From Bordetella parapertussis (lineage in GTDB: Bacteria; Pseudomonadota; Gammaproteobacteria; Burkholderiales; Burkholderiaceae_B), in the NCBI GenBank assembly GCA_945903445.1, contig CAMDNZ010000011.1:14545-78544 (forward strand): a stretch of DNA of 64,000 nt. The letters run 5' to 3'. This document shows positions 17,601 to 26,876 of this stretch, piece by piece; the stretch's first letter is position 1, and every line of letters begins with the position of its first letter. Under the pieces are notes generated by a model that saw only the letters and a program-made list of their open reading frames with translations, ran no database searches and was not told where the DNA came from. Both the position numbers and the translations under genes were made by a program.

Positions 17601-18893
17601 TCAAGCCAGGCCGGTTGCAGCCACTCGAGCCAAGCCTTGGCGCACGTTCACACGTGCCAGCAACGTCAACCCCAGCAGGAAAAAACCACCGCAGGCCAAA
17701 ATGGCCAGGCGGTGGTCACCCCCACTGACCCAGGTCACCGTGCCGTAGCACAAGGGCCCAATGACCGCCGCGCACTGCGTCGCGACGCTCCACAAGCCAT
17801 AAAATTCGCCCAGCCTGCCGCGTGGCGCGAGTGCGCCGGTCAAGGCACGGCCCGTACTCTGGCTGGTGCCCATGCACAGCCCCGCGAGCGTAGCGGCAAT
17901 CCAGAACACCTCAGGGGTACGCGCCGCATAGGCCACACCAACCATGCTCAACCATCCGCAGAGTGTGAGCGCGAGTGCAGGCCGGTGGCCGATCCGATCC
18001 TGTACGAATCCGAAACTTAGCGCTCCCAGCGCTGCCGCGATATTGACCACAAAGATCAGCTTCATCACATCGACCATGTCGAAGCCCATCACCATGCTCG
18101 CGTACACGGCAGATAGGGTGATCACTACTGCAATCCCGGCCTGATAGGCCAGCAGGCAATACAGAAACGCCCGGAATTCGGGAAATTCCGTCCCTACATT
18201 ACGCCATGACGCCAACAGACGGCCCAAAACCTCACCCACGACGGGTGCAGGGCAACGCGCTCCCGCCCGCTCGCGCAACAACAAGAAAGAAGGAAGTGCC
18301 GCCAGCCCGAACACCAGGCAGGTCAATCCCACCACCCAAGGCACGTAGGTGGTAGCGGGTACAAGGTGGTTCTTCGCACTCAACACGACAACCAGGGCCA
18401 GCCCCAAGGTCAGCATGCCGCCGAAGTAGCCCAGGCCCCAGCCCCAACCGGACACCCGGCCCAGGGCTTCGGGCCGTGCAAGCTCGGGCAGAAAAGAACC
18501 GATGGCCGATTCGCCCACACCGTAGCCATAATTGGAAATCGCCAGCGCGATCACGGCCAGCGCCACCGCCCCCGGCCCCGGCCCGACACTCGCCATGGCA
18601 GCGGTCCCGCCCAGGCAGACCGCGGTGCTGCAAAACAACAGGCGGCGCTTGGCGCCACGCGCATCGGCACGCGCGCCCAGCCAGGGCATGGTCAACATCA
18701 CTGCCAGATAAGACACCGACAAGGCCGCGGTCCAGGCAAAGGTGGCCCAAGGGGCGTTCCCGGCGACTTCGGACACGAAGTAGGTGCTGAACACCGCAGT
18801 CAGGATGACCGTGGTGTAGCCCGAATTAGCGAAGTCGTACATCGCCCACGCCCAAAGCTCGCGGCGGGCGACGCCGGGGTTGCGAACGCTCAT
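17601..18893 (-). CDS. Major facilitator transporter, UMF1/Atg22-like family
   Basis: A 430-residue membrane protein with about twelve hydrophobic segments. The N-terminus ELWAWAMYDFANSGYTTVI is the hallmark of the UMF1 (YxiO/Atg22-like) family, and GARADARGAKRRLLF is the loop 2-3 MFS motif. The substrate is unknown; fungal Atg22 exports amino acids from vacuoles. The start overlaps the stop of the GlcG-like gene by 4 bases, so prpE, glcG-like and this gene probably form one leftward transcript. It converges on bamD. Confidence 0.85.
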   Translation of the reverse strand: MSVRNPGVARRELWAWAMYDFANSGYTTVILTAVFSTYFVSEVAGNAPWATFAWTAALSVSYLAVMLTMPWLGARADARGAKRRLLFCSTAVCLGGTAAMASVGPGPGAVALAVIALAISNYGYGVGESAIGSFLPELARPEALGRVSGWGWGLGYFGGMLTLGLALVVVLSAKNHLVPATTYVPWVVGLTCLVFGLAALPSFLLLRERAGARCPAPVVGEVLGRLLASWRNVGTEFPEFRAFLYCLLAYQAGIAVVITLSAVYASMVMGFDMVDVMKLIFVVNIAAALGALSFGFVQDRIGHRPALALTLCGWLSMVGVAYAARTPEVFWIAATLAGLCMGTSQSTGRALTGALAPRGRLGEFYGLWSVATQCAAVIGPLCYGTVTWVSGGDHRLAILACGGFFLLGLTLLARVNVRQGLARVAATGLA

Positions 18894-19303
18894 AGCTGGT
18901 TTTTCAGGGCTTCGACACCGGCCTGCGCCACCGCGACATCCTGCTCGGGCTTGACGCCGGAAACCCCGACCGAACCAATGACCTGGCCTGCGACCTCGAT
19001 GGGCACGCCGCCGGTCAACATGCCGGTCACGTACGGAGCCGACAGAAACGCCGTACGGCCGTCGTTGATCATCTGCTCAAACGCACCCGACTCCTTGCGT
19101 CCCATGGCCGCAGTCAACGCCTTGGCCGGCGCGATGTGTGCCGAGATGGGCGCCGCACCGTCCAGGCGCCGCAAGCCCAGCAGATGACCGCCATCGTCGG
19201 CCACGGCGATCGTGACCGCCCAGCCCTGCTCTTTGGCGTGCGCGACGGCGGCATCGATCACGATCTGCACGAACGCGTCATTGAGAACAGGCTTGGTTTT
19301 CAT
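18890..19303 (-). CDS. GlcG/HbpS-family (DUF336) protein
   Basis: A 137-residue small protein with VTIAVADDGGHLLGLRRLDGA, KALTAAMGRKES and a C-terminal GSVGVSGVKPEQDVAVAQAG, the signature of the GlcG/HbpS family. Members bind heme or cobalamin in some cases and accompany glycolate, diol or other oxidative operons; a precise role is not settled. The ATG at 19303 was chosen over an upstream in-frame ATG that lies inside prpE. It sits 11 bases after prpE and overlaps the transporter downstream. Confidence 0.85.
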   Translation of the reverse strand: MKTKPVLNDAFVQIVIDAAVAHAKEQGWAVTIAVADDGGHLLGLRRLDGAAPISAHIAPAKALTAAMGRKESGAFEQMINDGRTAFLSAPYVTGMLTGGVPIEVAGQVIGSVGVSGVKPEQDVAVAQAGVEALKNQL

Positions 19304-19314
19304 GCTGATGGACT

Positions 19315-21201
19315 TCACGTGTAGGCATCCTTGATGAATTGGAGAGCGAGCTGATCTTCGATAGTCGATAAATCGCCGGGATCGCGGGCTTCGCACACCG
19401 CGACGATGGCTCGACGCACCACCTTGCCGGATCGGGTCTTGGGCAGGGCTTGCACATAGCGGATAGCAGCCGGACGGGCAAAAGCGCCCAAATGTTGCTG
19501 CACCCGCTGCATCATATCGTCTTCGAGCTGTTTGGCCAGCGTCTCATCGGGCAGATCAGGCTGCTTGAGCACTACGAAGGCGACGGCCACCTGACCGCGC
19601 ATTTCGTCCTGCACCCCCACCACCGCGCATTCGGCCACGCGCTCGTCGCCGTTGATGGTCTCTTCCAATTCACGTGTGCCTATACGGTGCCCCGATACAT
19701 TGATGACGTCGTCGGTACGGCCCAGGATGAAGAAATAGCCATCGGCATCGCGCCGCCCCCAGTCGAAGGTCGAATAGACTTCCCGACCGGGCACGGCCGT
19801 GAAATACGTTTGAACGAAGCGCTGATCGTCGCCCCACACCGTTGTCATCGCGCCGGGTGGCAGGGGTGGCACGATAGCCACCACGCCCTTTTCTTCGTCA
19901 GCCAAATCGGCGCCGGTGATTTCGTCGACGATGCGAACATCGAAACCGAACACCGGGAAGGACGGGCTGCCGTATTTCGTGGGCGTGCGTGACACGCCCG
20001 GTTGTGCGCTCAAGATTGGCCAACCCGATTCGGTCTGCCAATAGTTGTCGATGATCGGTTTGCCGATCCGATCGCTCAACCACCGCGCCGATGGCTCATC
20101 CAGCGGCTCGCCCGCCAGATAGATGGCTCGAAGCGCTGACAGATCGTGGCCTTGCATCCATTTTGCATCCTGCTTTTTAAGCACTCGAATGGCGGTAGGC
20201 GCCGAGAACAAGGTATTCACTTTGAACCGACTGGCCAGCCGCCACAGCACACCGGGATCGGGGCGCAGGGGCGTGCCCTCGTACAGAATCGTGGTCTGCC
20301 CGCCGATCAAGGGACCGTAAACGATGTATGAGTGCCCGACCACCCAGCCAATGTCGCTGGTGCAGAAAAACACATCGCCAGGCCGACTATCGAATAGATA
20401 TTCCATCGAAGCCGCCAACGCAACGGCATAGCCGCCGACGTCGCGTTGCACTCCCTTCGGCTGGCCGGTCGTGCCGGAGGTATACAGCACGTAGGATGGC
20501 GCGGTCGAATCGAGCCAGACGACCGGTACAGTGGCCCGGACGTGCTGCGCGCAGGCTCGCGCCAGATCGTGATCACGTCCCGGCAAGAGCGGCGCGGGGG
20601 CCAATCCACGATCCAGCACCAGCACACTATCGACCCGATGACGGCACCGGGTCAGTGCCTCGTCCAGCAAAGGTTTATAGGGCACTACTTTGCCGCCCCG
20701 CGAGCCCGCATCCGCGGTGACGATCGCGCGAGGCGTGGCATCGTCGATGCGCTGCGCCAGACTGGTCGACGCAAACCCGCCAAACACCACCGAATGCACT
20801 GCGGCGATGCGTGCACAGGCCAGCATCGTAAAAACCGCCTCGGGCACCATCGGCATATAGATCAGCACGCGGTCGCCTGCTTGCACGCCTTGCGATTGAA
20901 GCACTGCCGCCATGGTCTGTACGTGACGCAACAGCTCCGCCCAGTCGTATATACGCTCGGCATCGACCTCGCTGGACACCCAGATCAGTGCCTGGGCATC
21001 CGGCATCGCCTCGGCCCAACGGTCTACCGCGTTGTGGCATAGATTTGTCTGCCCACCTGGAAACCACCGAGCGAAAGGTGGCCGACTGACGTCCACCACC
21101 TGATCGAAGGGGCGATGCCAATGAATGCGGGCAGCCTCCCGCGCCCAGAAGATTTCGCGATGATGTAATGATTCGTAATGGAAATCCCGGGTAGTCTGCA
21201 C
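19315..21201 (-). CDS. prpE: Propionyl-CoA synthetase (acetyl-CoA synthetase-like)
   Basis: Acyl-adenylate enzyme activating propionate (or acetate) with ATP and CoA. The 628-residue protein has VLYTSGTTGQPKG (AMP-binding P-loop), DIGWVVGHSYIVYGPLIGG, NYWQTESGWP (adenine site) and the A10 lysine motif LPKTRSGKVVRR near the end. HSYIVYGPLI and the length fit PrpE better than Acs, but substrate preference is inferred. It heads a leftward group with the GlcG-like gene and the UMF1 transporter. No 2-methylcitrate genes are nearby. Confidence 0.88.
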   Translation of the reverse strand: MQTTRDFHYESLHHREIFWAREAARIHWHRPFDQVVDVSRPPFARWFPGGQTNLCHNAVDRWAEAMPDAQALIWVSSEVDAERIYDWAELLRHVQTMAAVLQSQGVQAGDRVLIYMPMVPEAVFTMLACARIAAVHSVVFGGFASTSLAQRIDDATPRAIVTADAGSRGGKVVPYKPLLDEALTRCRHRVDSVLVLDRGLAPAPLLPGRDHDLARACAQHVRATVPVVWLDSTAPSYVLYTSGTTGQPKGVQRDVGGYAVALAASMEYLFDSRPGDVFFCTSDIGWVVGHSYIVYGPLIGGQTTILYEGTPLRPDPGVLWRLASRFKVNTLFSAPTAIRVLKKQDAKWMQGHDLSALRAIYLAGEPLDEPSARWLSDRIGKPIIDNYWQTESGWPILSAQPGVSRTPTKYGSPSFPVFGFDVRIVDEITGADLADEEKGVVAIVPPLPPGAMTTVWGDDQRFVQTYFTAVPGREVYSTFDWGRRDADGYFFILGRTDDVINVSGHRIGTRELEETINGDERVAECAVVGVQDEMRGQVAVAFVVLKQPDLPDETLAKQLEDDMMQRVQQHLGAFARPAAIRYVQALPKTRSGKVVRRAIVAVCEARDPGDLSTIEDQLALQFIKDAYT

Positions 21202-21391
21202 GTCGTCCTCCTGATATTTTTCAGCCTGACTATTCGATGGGCCGTTTCACCATACAGAATTTGCCATACTGCTGCGGTAGATTGTGCGGGCTAGGGCTTG
21301 CGCCATGCTTGCAGGGCGAGCATACGATCCATACACCTCGCGGGCTTAGTTCAGCGATATCCCACCCGGATAAGTTACACTTAGATAGAAT

Positions 21392-21400
21392 TGGTATGAT
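21392..21400 (+). promoter_or_regulatory. Possible extended -10 promoter for the NlpC/P60 gene
   Basis: TGGTATGAT (TGN plus TATGAT) stands about 100 bases before the lipoprotein start in the 297-base gap between prpE and that gene. No matching -35 hexamer is seen at standard spacing, which an extended -10 does not need. Nothing else is recognisable in 21202-21498. Confidence 0.35.
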
Positions 21401-21498
21401 TCCAGCTTGCTAGAATTCGCTGCGGATTTCATCCGCAACACACTGATTTTTTTCAGGTTTTTTAAGAGGGCGGCAACCCTCGTTCTGACAAGGCGAGC

Positions 21499-22137
21499 AT
21501 GGCGACCCCTCCCCCCCACCGATCTGCTTGGCGCTTGGCCCGACTTTCGATTTGCGCACTGTCCGCAGTCATTCTGGCCGGTTGCGCCGGTGGCACCCAC
21601 CAAGCCTCGTCGGACGAGACGCACGCGTTCTGGGCCAACTCGTACAACGATCCTTACGCTAACTACGGATCTAACGAAGATCCCATCAATCGCCTGCTAT
21701 CGCAACAGCGCCGCCCGCATTCGGGTGGTCAAGGCATTACCGCGCACGCCGCGTTAGTGGCCGAGGCCCTACGTCACCGGGGAATTCGCTATCGGTTTGG
21801 GGGCAGTTCGCCTGAAGAAGGTTTCGATTGCAGCGGGCTGGTGTCCTATGCCGTGTCGCAAGCCTTAGGATTGCGTCTTCCACGCTCGGCAGCCGAGATC
21901 GCCAACTTCGGTCAAACGATCGGCCGATCCGAATTGGTCGCTGGCGATTTGGTGTTCTTCAACACCATGGGCCGTAAATACTCGCACGTGGGCATTTATT
22001 TGGGCGACGACCGATTCGTGCATTCGCCCAGTGCCGGTGGCGTCGTGCGCATCGAGAACTTGACGATGGCCTACTGGAACAAGCGCTACAACGGCGCTCG
22101 CCGCTTGAGCGCCGCCGACCTGACCGCCATGCGCTAA
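21499..22137 (+). CDS. NlpC/P60 cell-wall hydrolase lipoprotein (Spr/MepS-like)
   Basis: Outer-membrane-anchored peptidase cutting peptidoglycan cross-links or stem peptides. The 212-residue precursor has lipobox LAGC (Cys29). The C-terminal NlpC/P60 domain carries the catalytic Cys111 (EGFDCSGLVSY), His163 (YSHVGIYLGD) and polar His175 (FVHSPSAGG). The region between lipobox and domain is short and low-complexity. The assignment to MepS-like murein endopeptidases is by family resemblance. Confidence 0.9.
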   Translation: MATPPPHRSAWRLARLSICALSAVILAGCAGGTHQASSDETHAFWANSYNDPYANYGSNEDPINRLLSQQRRPHSGGQGITAHAALVAEALRHRGIRYRFGGSSPEEGFDCSGLVSYAVSQALGLRLPRSAAEIANFGQTIGRSELVAGDLVFFNTMGRKYSHVGIYLGDDRFVHSPSAGGVVRIENLTMAYWNKRYNGARRLSAADLTAMR

Positions 22138-22172
22138 AAGCGCACGGTCGATCGCGCGGGCCTATACCGATA

Positions 22173-22493
22173 TCAGTGCTTCTTGCGGTTGGGGCACAAG
22201 CCGCACTGATCCAATGCCTGCTGCATGCTGCACACCGAGCGGCGACAAGCGACGACCTGAATACCCCCCTTTTGTGCGGCGGAGCGGAAAGTCTTCATGA
22301 CGTTGTGGCCCAGAAAGTCGGTCAACAAAATGACCAGCTGAGTGCCCGAGGGCAGCTGCAAAGTTCGCTTTTGATGCGAAGGATCGCGGCCACTGATGTG
22401 GTGCGTGATCGCAATGTTGTGGCCTTTCAATAGATCGGGAATATTACCGAGCCGATCCGCTCCGACCACTACCGCGCTGAGTGCTGCCGTCAT
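22173..22493 (-). CDS. DUF2325 family protein, probably iron-regulated
   Basis: A 106-residue protein beginning with VVVGADRLGNIPDLL, then HHISGRDPSHQKRTLQLP and LVILLTDFLGHNVMK, ending with cysteines in ACRRSVCSMQQALDQCGLCP and a KKH tail. This is the DUF2325 pattern; the function is unknown, and the Cys/His cluster suggests metal binding. Regulation is more informative than the fold: a near-consensus promoter overlaps a Fur-box-like sequence (see 22526-22554). Confidence 0.8.
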   Translation of the reverse strand: MTAALSAVVVGADRLGNIPDLLKGHNIAITHHISGRDPSHQKRTLQLPSGTQLVILLTDFLGHNVMKTFRSAAQKGGIQVVACRRSVCSMQQALDQCGLCPNRKKH

Positions 22494-22525
22494 GACGACT
22501 CCATATGCCGTTGAATATGGAGAAG

Positions 22526-22554
22526 ATGATAATGATTCTTGTTTTTTTACTCAA
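22526..22554 (-). promoter_or_regulatory. Promoter with overlapping Fur box upstream of DUF2325 gene
   Basis: On the minus strand TTGAGT (22554-22549) is followed by exactly 17 bases and TATCAT (22531-22526). The plus-strand sequence GATAATGATTCTTGTTTTT at 22528-22546 begins with a perfect half of the Fur consensus (GATAATGAT) and covers the -10 and spacer, so ferric Fur would be expected to block transcription in iron-replete cells. This is inference from consensus, not experiment. Confidence 0.6.
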
Positions 22555-22580
22555 GACAAATGAGATGTATTATTATTTAA

Positions 22581-22597
22581 ATTCTCTATTAGAGAAT
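22581..22597. promoter_or_regulatory. Perfect palindrome, operator-like
   Basis: ATTCTCTA-T-TAGAGAAT is an 8-base perfect inverted repeat around a single central base, in an A+T-rich stretch 27 bases upstream of the DUF2325 -35 hexamer. It could bind a dimeric regulator; no T-run supports a terminator role for it. Confidence 0.45.
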
Positions 22598-22666
22598 CTG
22601 AGTGCATAGCTGCAGGCGGAAACGCCATCCGACCGCCGGGATTCGCCCGCCCGGCAGCCTGACGAA

Positions 22667-23614
22667 TCAACGGGCGCGGTCTTGCTGCACAGCGTCCTGC
22701 ACTACGTCGCGTGTCAGTGCCGGGGCCAGCATTTCCAGGAAGGTATATACATAGTCGCGCAGAAAGACGCCGGATTTCATCCCCACCCGAGTGGTATGCG
22801 TACCAAACAGATGACCGACCGGAATGCCCACCAGATTGCTGTCGCGGCGCGGGTCGTACGCTACCCCGGCAATGATGCCGATACCCAGTCCGACATCGAC
22901 ATAGGTCTTGATTACATCGGCGTCGATGGCTTCGAGCACGATATCGGGATGGATGCCTTGCGTGGCGAATACCTCGTCGATCGTGCTCCGCCCGGTAAAC
23001 GCGCGTTCGTAGGTGACGATGGGATAGGCCGCAAGCTGCGCCAAAGTAATGCGCTTGGCTTCACTCGAGGTCAGCTGCGCGAGCGGATGCTCGGGGTCCA
23101 CCACGACGGTGTGCTCCCAGGTATAGACCGGCAGCGTCGCCAGCCCGGGGGTCAGCGCCAGGGATTCGGTTGCGATAGCAATGTCGGCCTGCTCGTGCAA
23201 AACCATTTCGGCCAACTGGGCAGGGCTACCCTCGGCCAAAGACAGATGCACCTTGGGAAACTGTTGTCGAAACGCGGGAATCACCCGAGGCAAAAGATAT
23301 CGTGCCTGAGTGTGGGTGCAGGCAATGACCAGTCCCCCCTCGTCACGGCGCGCGAACTCTTCGCTGACTTTCTTCAGATTGTCGACTTCGCGCATGATGC
23401 GGTCGATGACTTGGGAGACCGCTAGACCAGGCTTGGTCAATCCCTTGATACGTTTGCCATGACGCTCGAAAATCTTCACGCCCAATTCATCTTCGAACTC
23501 AATAATGGCTTTGGATACGCCTGGCTGCGAGGTGTACAGCATGCGTGCCGCCTCGGTCAGATTGAAGTCGCGACGGATGGTTTCTCGCACAAAACGGAAC
23601 TGTTGCAGATTCAT
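22667..23614 (-). CDS. cysB: CysB-type LysR transcriptional regulator
   Basis: A 315-residue LysR-family regulator whose N-terminus (MNLQQFRFVRETIRRDFNLTEAA) and helix-turn-helix (MLYTSQPGVSKAIIEFEDELG) are characteristic of CysB/Cbl. The effector domain carries CTHTQARYLLP and ERAFTGRSTID, the usual sulfate or N-acetylserine pocket segments. It should activate sulfate assimilation genes in sulfur limitation. It lies 94 bases downstream of lptF in the same direction. Confidence 0.92.
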   Translation of the reverse strand: MNLQQFRFVRETIRRDFNLTEAARMLYTSQPGVSKAIIEFEDELGVKIFERHGKRIKGLTKPGLAVSQVIDRIMREVDNLKKVSEEFARRDEGGLVIACTHTQARYLLPRVIPAFRQQFPKVHLSLAEGSPAQLAEMVLHEQADIAIATESLALTPGLATLPVYTWEHTVVVDPEHPLAQLTSSEAKRITLAQLAAYPIVTYERAFTGRSTIDEVFATQGIHPDIVLEAIDADVIKTYVDVGLGIGIIAGVAYDPRRDSNLVGIPVGHLFGTHTTRVGMKSGVFLRDYVYTFLEMLAPALTRDVVQDAVQQDRAR

Positions 23615-23708
23615 GATAATGCCCTGGCTGAGTTCAGAACATTATAGGTAATATAGAACCCGGATTATATAACTTAAACGAATAAGTTTACGTGCGTGCC
23701 TGAACTGC

Positions 23709-24827
23709 TCACGCCGTTGCGGACAGCCTGGGCGACTGCGGCGCCTTGATCCTGAGTTTGCGCCTGAACAGGTAGATCGTCAGCACAATGACCACAGCGT
23801 GTATCGCCCATACCCCGACACCGAAATTCAAGGAGCCGTTGCCGATCCACGAGCGCGACAGATTGATCAGGTTCATATACAACAGGGCGATCAAACCAGA
23901 CAGCAACAAATCGCCGGTGCGACCCATACGCGGATTGACGGCCCCCAATGGGATGGCCAGCAAGGCCAGGTTGAGCGTCGCGAGCGGCATCGCGATACGC
24001 CACATCAACTGCCCCCACGACCCGTCGGTCTGGTCGGAAATCAGCAGCATGGAGGGTCGCCCCTTACTCGAGTTTTCTGCGGCACGGCGAGCTTCGAGCC
24101 GGGCATCTGCCCCGCCCCGCTGTTCGATCCGAACGCCGTAACGATCGAAATCGACCAATTGCATTTCTGGCGTGCCGAGCTTGAAATCGTAGCGCCGGCC
24201 GTCGGTCATGACAATGAATCGGTCGCCGTTGGCTTCGGTCTCGATGTGCGCGCTTTCGGTAATGATCAGCGTATGCCACTCGGGATCGACGATGCGAGCG
24301 AAAGCCGCGCCAATCTCGTCGCCCGCACGCACCGGCTCGTCGGCGAAAAAGACGCGCGTGCCGCTATTGGACTCGATGAAATTACCGGAAGAAATACGAG
24401 AAAGATCGGAGCGTTGCTCGAACCGCTGACGATACTCGTTGATTTGTCGATAGGCCCAGGGCGATGCCGACAAGGTGAGGACGGCCACCAGCATCGCGAC
24501 CGGCACGGCCAGACGCAATACCGGACGGACCCAGTCGGACAAAGACAGGCCGCTGGCGAACCACACCACCATTTCGGATTCGCGATAGCTGCGGGTCACT
24601 GTGGTCAGTACCGCAATAAACAGCGAAACCGTCAAAATGGTCGGCAGTGCCGTGATCGTGGAGAATGCCGCCAGTCCCAGCACCACGTCGGCACCGATCG
24701 CGCCGCCCGCCGCTTCGCCCAGCAGGCGCACCAGCAGGACGCTCAGCCACACGACGACCAGCGTCGAGAAGACGACGCCGGCGTGGCTACTAATTTCGTT
24801 GACGACAGAACGCTTGAATAGTGACAT
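23709..24827 (-). CDS. lptF: LPS export ABC transporter permease LptF
   Basis: Inner-membrane subunit of the LptB2FG transporter that extracts lipopolysaccharide and feeds it to the LptC-A-D bridge. 372 residues, with hydrophobic segments near residues 15-35, 55-80 and 100-125, a periplasmic jellyroll domain (about 130-265) and three C-terminal helices. The N-terminus SLFKRSVVNEISSHAGVVF and SLSDWVRPVL are LptF-like rather than LptG-like. Its usual partner lptG does not follow; cysB does. It is divergent from pepA. Confidence 0.92.
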   Translation of the reverse strand: MSLFKRSVVNEISSHAGVVFSTLVVVWLSVLLVRLLGEAAGGAIGADVVLGLAAFSTITALPTILTVSLFIAVLTTVTRSYRESEMVVWFASGLSLSDWVRPVLRLAVPVAMLVAVLTLSASPWAYRQINEYRQRFEQRSDLSRISSGNFIESNSGTRVFFADEPVRAGDEIGAAFARIVDPEWHTLIITESAHIETEANGDRFIVMTDGRRYDFKLGTPEMQLVDFDRYGVRIEQRGGADARLEARRAAENSSKGRPSMLLISDQTDGSWGQLMWRIAMPLATLNLALLAIPLGAVNPRMGRTGDLLLSGLIALLYMNLINLSRSWIGNGSLNFGVGVWAIHAVVIVLTIYLFRRKLRIKAPQSPRLSATA

Positions 24828-24884
24828 GGGAGAATATGCGGGATAATCGATTGCATCTCATCATCGACGCACCTGGGAACCCGA

Positions 24885-26399
24885 ATGGAATTTAGCACAC
24901 AGACTACCGCATCCCTGCACCTCGCCAAAACGCCCGCGCTGGCGGTAGGCGTGTATGCCGATGGCGTTTTGAGCGCTGCGGCTCAGCAAATCGACCATGC
25001 CAGCGATGGCGCCATCAAGGCGGTCGTCAAGAGCGAATTCCGCGCAAACGTCGGGGCTACCCTGGTGCTGCGCAACCTGCCCGGTGTCACCGCAGCGCGC
25101 GTGGTGCTGGTGGGCCTGGGCAAACAGTCGGCTTACAGCGCCACACACTATGCGTCGGCCGAACAGGCATTCGCCAAGGTGCTGGTCGGCTTGCGCCTGG
25201 GCGAAGGGACTTCGGCGCTGCTAGGCGTTCCCATGGAAGGCACCGATCTGACCGAGCGCGCTCGCAACGGCGCCTGCACGGTCGGTAACGCCGTGTATTA
25301 CTACGACGGCACGTTTGGCAAGTCCGAGCGCGAAGGCCCGCCCAAACTCAAGAAAGTGACCTATATCGTCGAACGTAGCGATGCCGCACAGGTCAAGCAG
25401 GCCCTCGATCAAGGTGCCGCAATCGCCAACGGCATGGCCCTGGCCCGCACGCTGGGCAACCTGCCGGGCAACATCTGCACGCCCAGCTATCTCGGCGAAA
25501 CGGCGCGCCAACTGGCCGCCGACTTCAAGAGCATCAAGGTAGAAGTGCTCGAACGCAAACAGATTGAAGCATTGGGCATGGGATCGTTCCTGTCGGTCGC
25601 GCGAGGTTCGGACGAACCGCCCCGCTTCATCGTGCTCAAGCACAGCGGCTCCAAGGCGAAGAAAGCCAAGAACGCCTCGGGCACCGGTCCAGTCGTGCTG
25701 GTCGGCAAAGGCATCACATTCGATTCTGGCGGCATTTCCATCAAGCCTGCCGCGACGATGGACGAAATGAAGTTCGACATGTGCGGAGCGGCCAGCGTGC
25801 TAGGCGCCTTCCGTGCGATAGGCGAACTGGACTTGCCCGGTGACGTGGTGGGCATTGTCGCGGCGTGCGAGAACATGCCCAGTGGCCGGGCCAACAAGCC
25901 GGGCGATGTGGTCACCAGCATGGCCGGACACACGATCGAGATCCTCAATACCGACGCCGAAGGCCGGCTGGTTCTGTGTGATGCGTTGACCTACGCCGAG
26001 CGATTCAAGCCGTCGGCCGTCGTCGACATCGCCACGCTGACTGGCGCTTGCGTCGTTGCGCTGGGACACGTCAACACCGGCTTGTTCTCAACCGACGACG
26101 ATCTGGCCGACGCATTGCAGTCCGCTGGCAAACGCTCGCTGGACACCGCTTGGCGCATGCCGATCGAAGACGCCTATCAAGATCAGCTCAAATCCAACTT
26201 CGCCGACATCGCCAACATCGGCGGCCCTCCAGCCGGATCGGTGACCGCGGCCTGCTTTCTATCACGATTTACCAAAGCCTACCGCTGGGCTCACCTGGAC
26301 ATCGCGGGCACGGCCTGGAAAGGCGGCAAAGACAAAGGAGCCACCGGCCGCCCAGTACCGCTGCTGATACAGTTCCTGCTCGATCAGCAGGCACGCTAG
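24885..26399 (+). CDS. pepA: Leucyl aminopeptidase (PepA, M17)
   Basis: Cytosolic hexameric zinc/manganese aminopeptidase; PepA also acts as an architectural DNA-binding protein in enteric bacteria. The 504-residue protein has VGKGITFDSGGISIKP (metal and active-site Lys), DMCGAASVLG and the family signature NTDAEGRLVLCDALTYAE. ATVALGH-like and GGPPAGSVTAA segments complete the C-terminal domain. It is divergent from lptF, as in many beta- and gamma-proteobacteria, and precedes holC. Confidence 0.97.
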   Translation: MEFSTQTTASLHLAKTPALAVGVYADGVLSAAAQQIDHASDGAIKAVVKSEFRANVGATLVLRNLPGVTAARVVLVGLGKQSAYSATHYASAEQAFAKVLVGLRLGEGTSALLGVPMEGTDLTERARNGACTVGNAVYYYDGTFGKSEREGPPKLKKVTYIVERSDAAQVKQALDQGAAIANGMALARTLGNLPGNICTPSYLGETARQLAADFKSIKVEVLERKQIEALGMGSFLSVARGSDEPPRFIVLKHSGSKAKKAKNASGTGPVVLVGKGITFDSGGISIKPAATMDEMKFDMCGAASVLGAFRAIGELDLPGDVVGIVAACENMPSGRANKPGDVVTSMAGHTIEILNTDAEGRLVLCDALTYAERFKPSAVVDIATLTGACVVALGHVNTGLFSTDDDLADALQSAGKRSLDTAWRMPIEDAYQDQLKSNFADIANIGGPPAGSVTAACFLSRFTKAYRWAHLDIAGTAWKGGKDKGATGRPVPLLIQFLLDQQAR

Positions 26400-26405
26400 G
26401 CGTTC

Positions 26406-26876
26406 ATGGCCCGCGTCGATTTCGCGTTTGGTGCCCCCGATCGCCTGCGCACCGCCTGCCTGGTGACACGCAAGCGGTATTTGGCCGGACAAACCGTGCT
26501 GGCCTACAGCGCCGATGCACAACGGCTAGCCGCGTTCGATCGATTGTTGTGGGCATTTGACCCAGTGTCGTTCGTGCCGCACGTCGGCGTAGATGATCCT
26601 CTGGCGACCGACACGCCCGTCGTGCTGTCGATGGCCGCGCCCGGGGCATGGCTGGGCCGGTTGCCCGATGGAGTCGCTCTACCCTGGCTCCTGAACCTGG
26701 ACGACGGCTGCCCGCCGGACGCTGGCCGGTTCGAGCGCATCATGGAGATCGTCGCGAGCGGCGATGCAGATCGCCAGCTGGCTCGTTCGCGTTGGCGTGA
26801 ATACGCTGCTGCGGGGCATGACGTGCATGCACACGATCTGCGCTCTCCGGCCGGACCAGCACGGGGAGATGCCTAG
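26406..26876 (+). CDS. holC: DNA polymerase III chi subunit HolC
   Basis: Clamp-loader accessory that binds SSB. A 156-residue protein with the family pattern ARVDFAFGAPDRLRTACLVTRKRYLAGQTVLAY, then FDRLLWAFDPVSFVPH and LPWLLNLDDGCPPDAGRFERIMEIV. It starts 6 bases after pepA ends; the pepA-holC order is conserved. Its TAG stop shares a base with the GTG of the next small gene. Confidence 0.92.
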   Translation: MARVDFAFGAPDRLRTACLVTRKRYLAGQTVLAYSADAQRLAAFDRLLWAFDPVSFVPHVGVDDPLATDTPVVLSMAAPGAWLGRLPDGVALPWLLNLDDGCPPDAGRFERIMEIVASGDADRQLARSRWREYAAAGHDVHAHDLRSPAGPARGDA

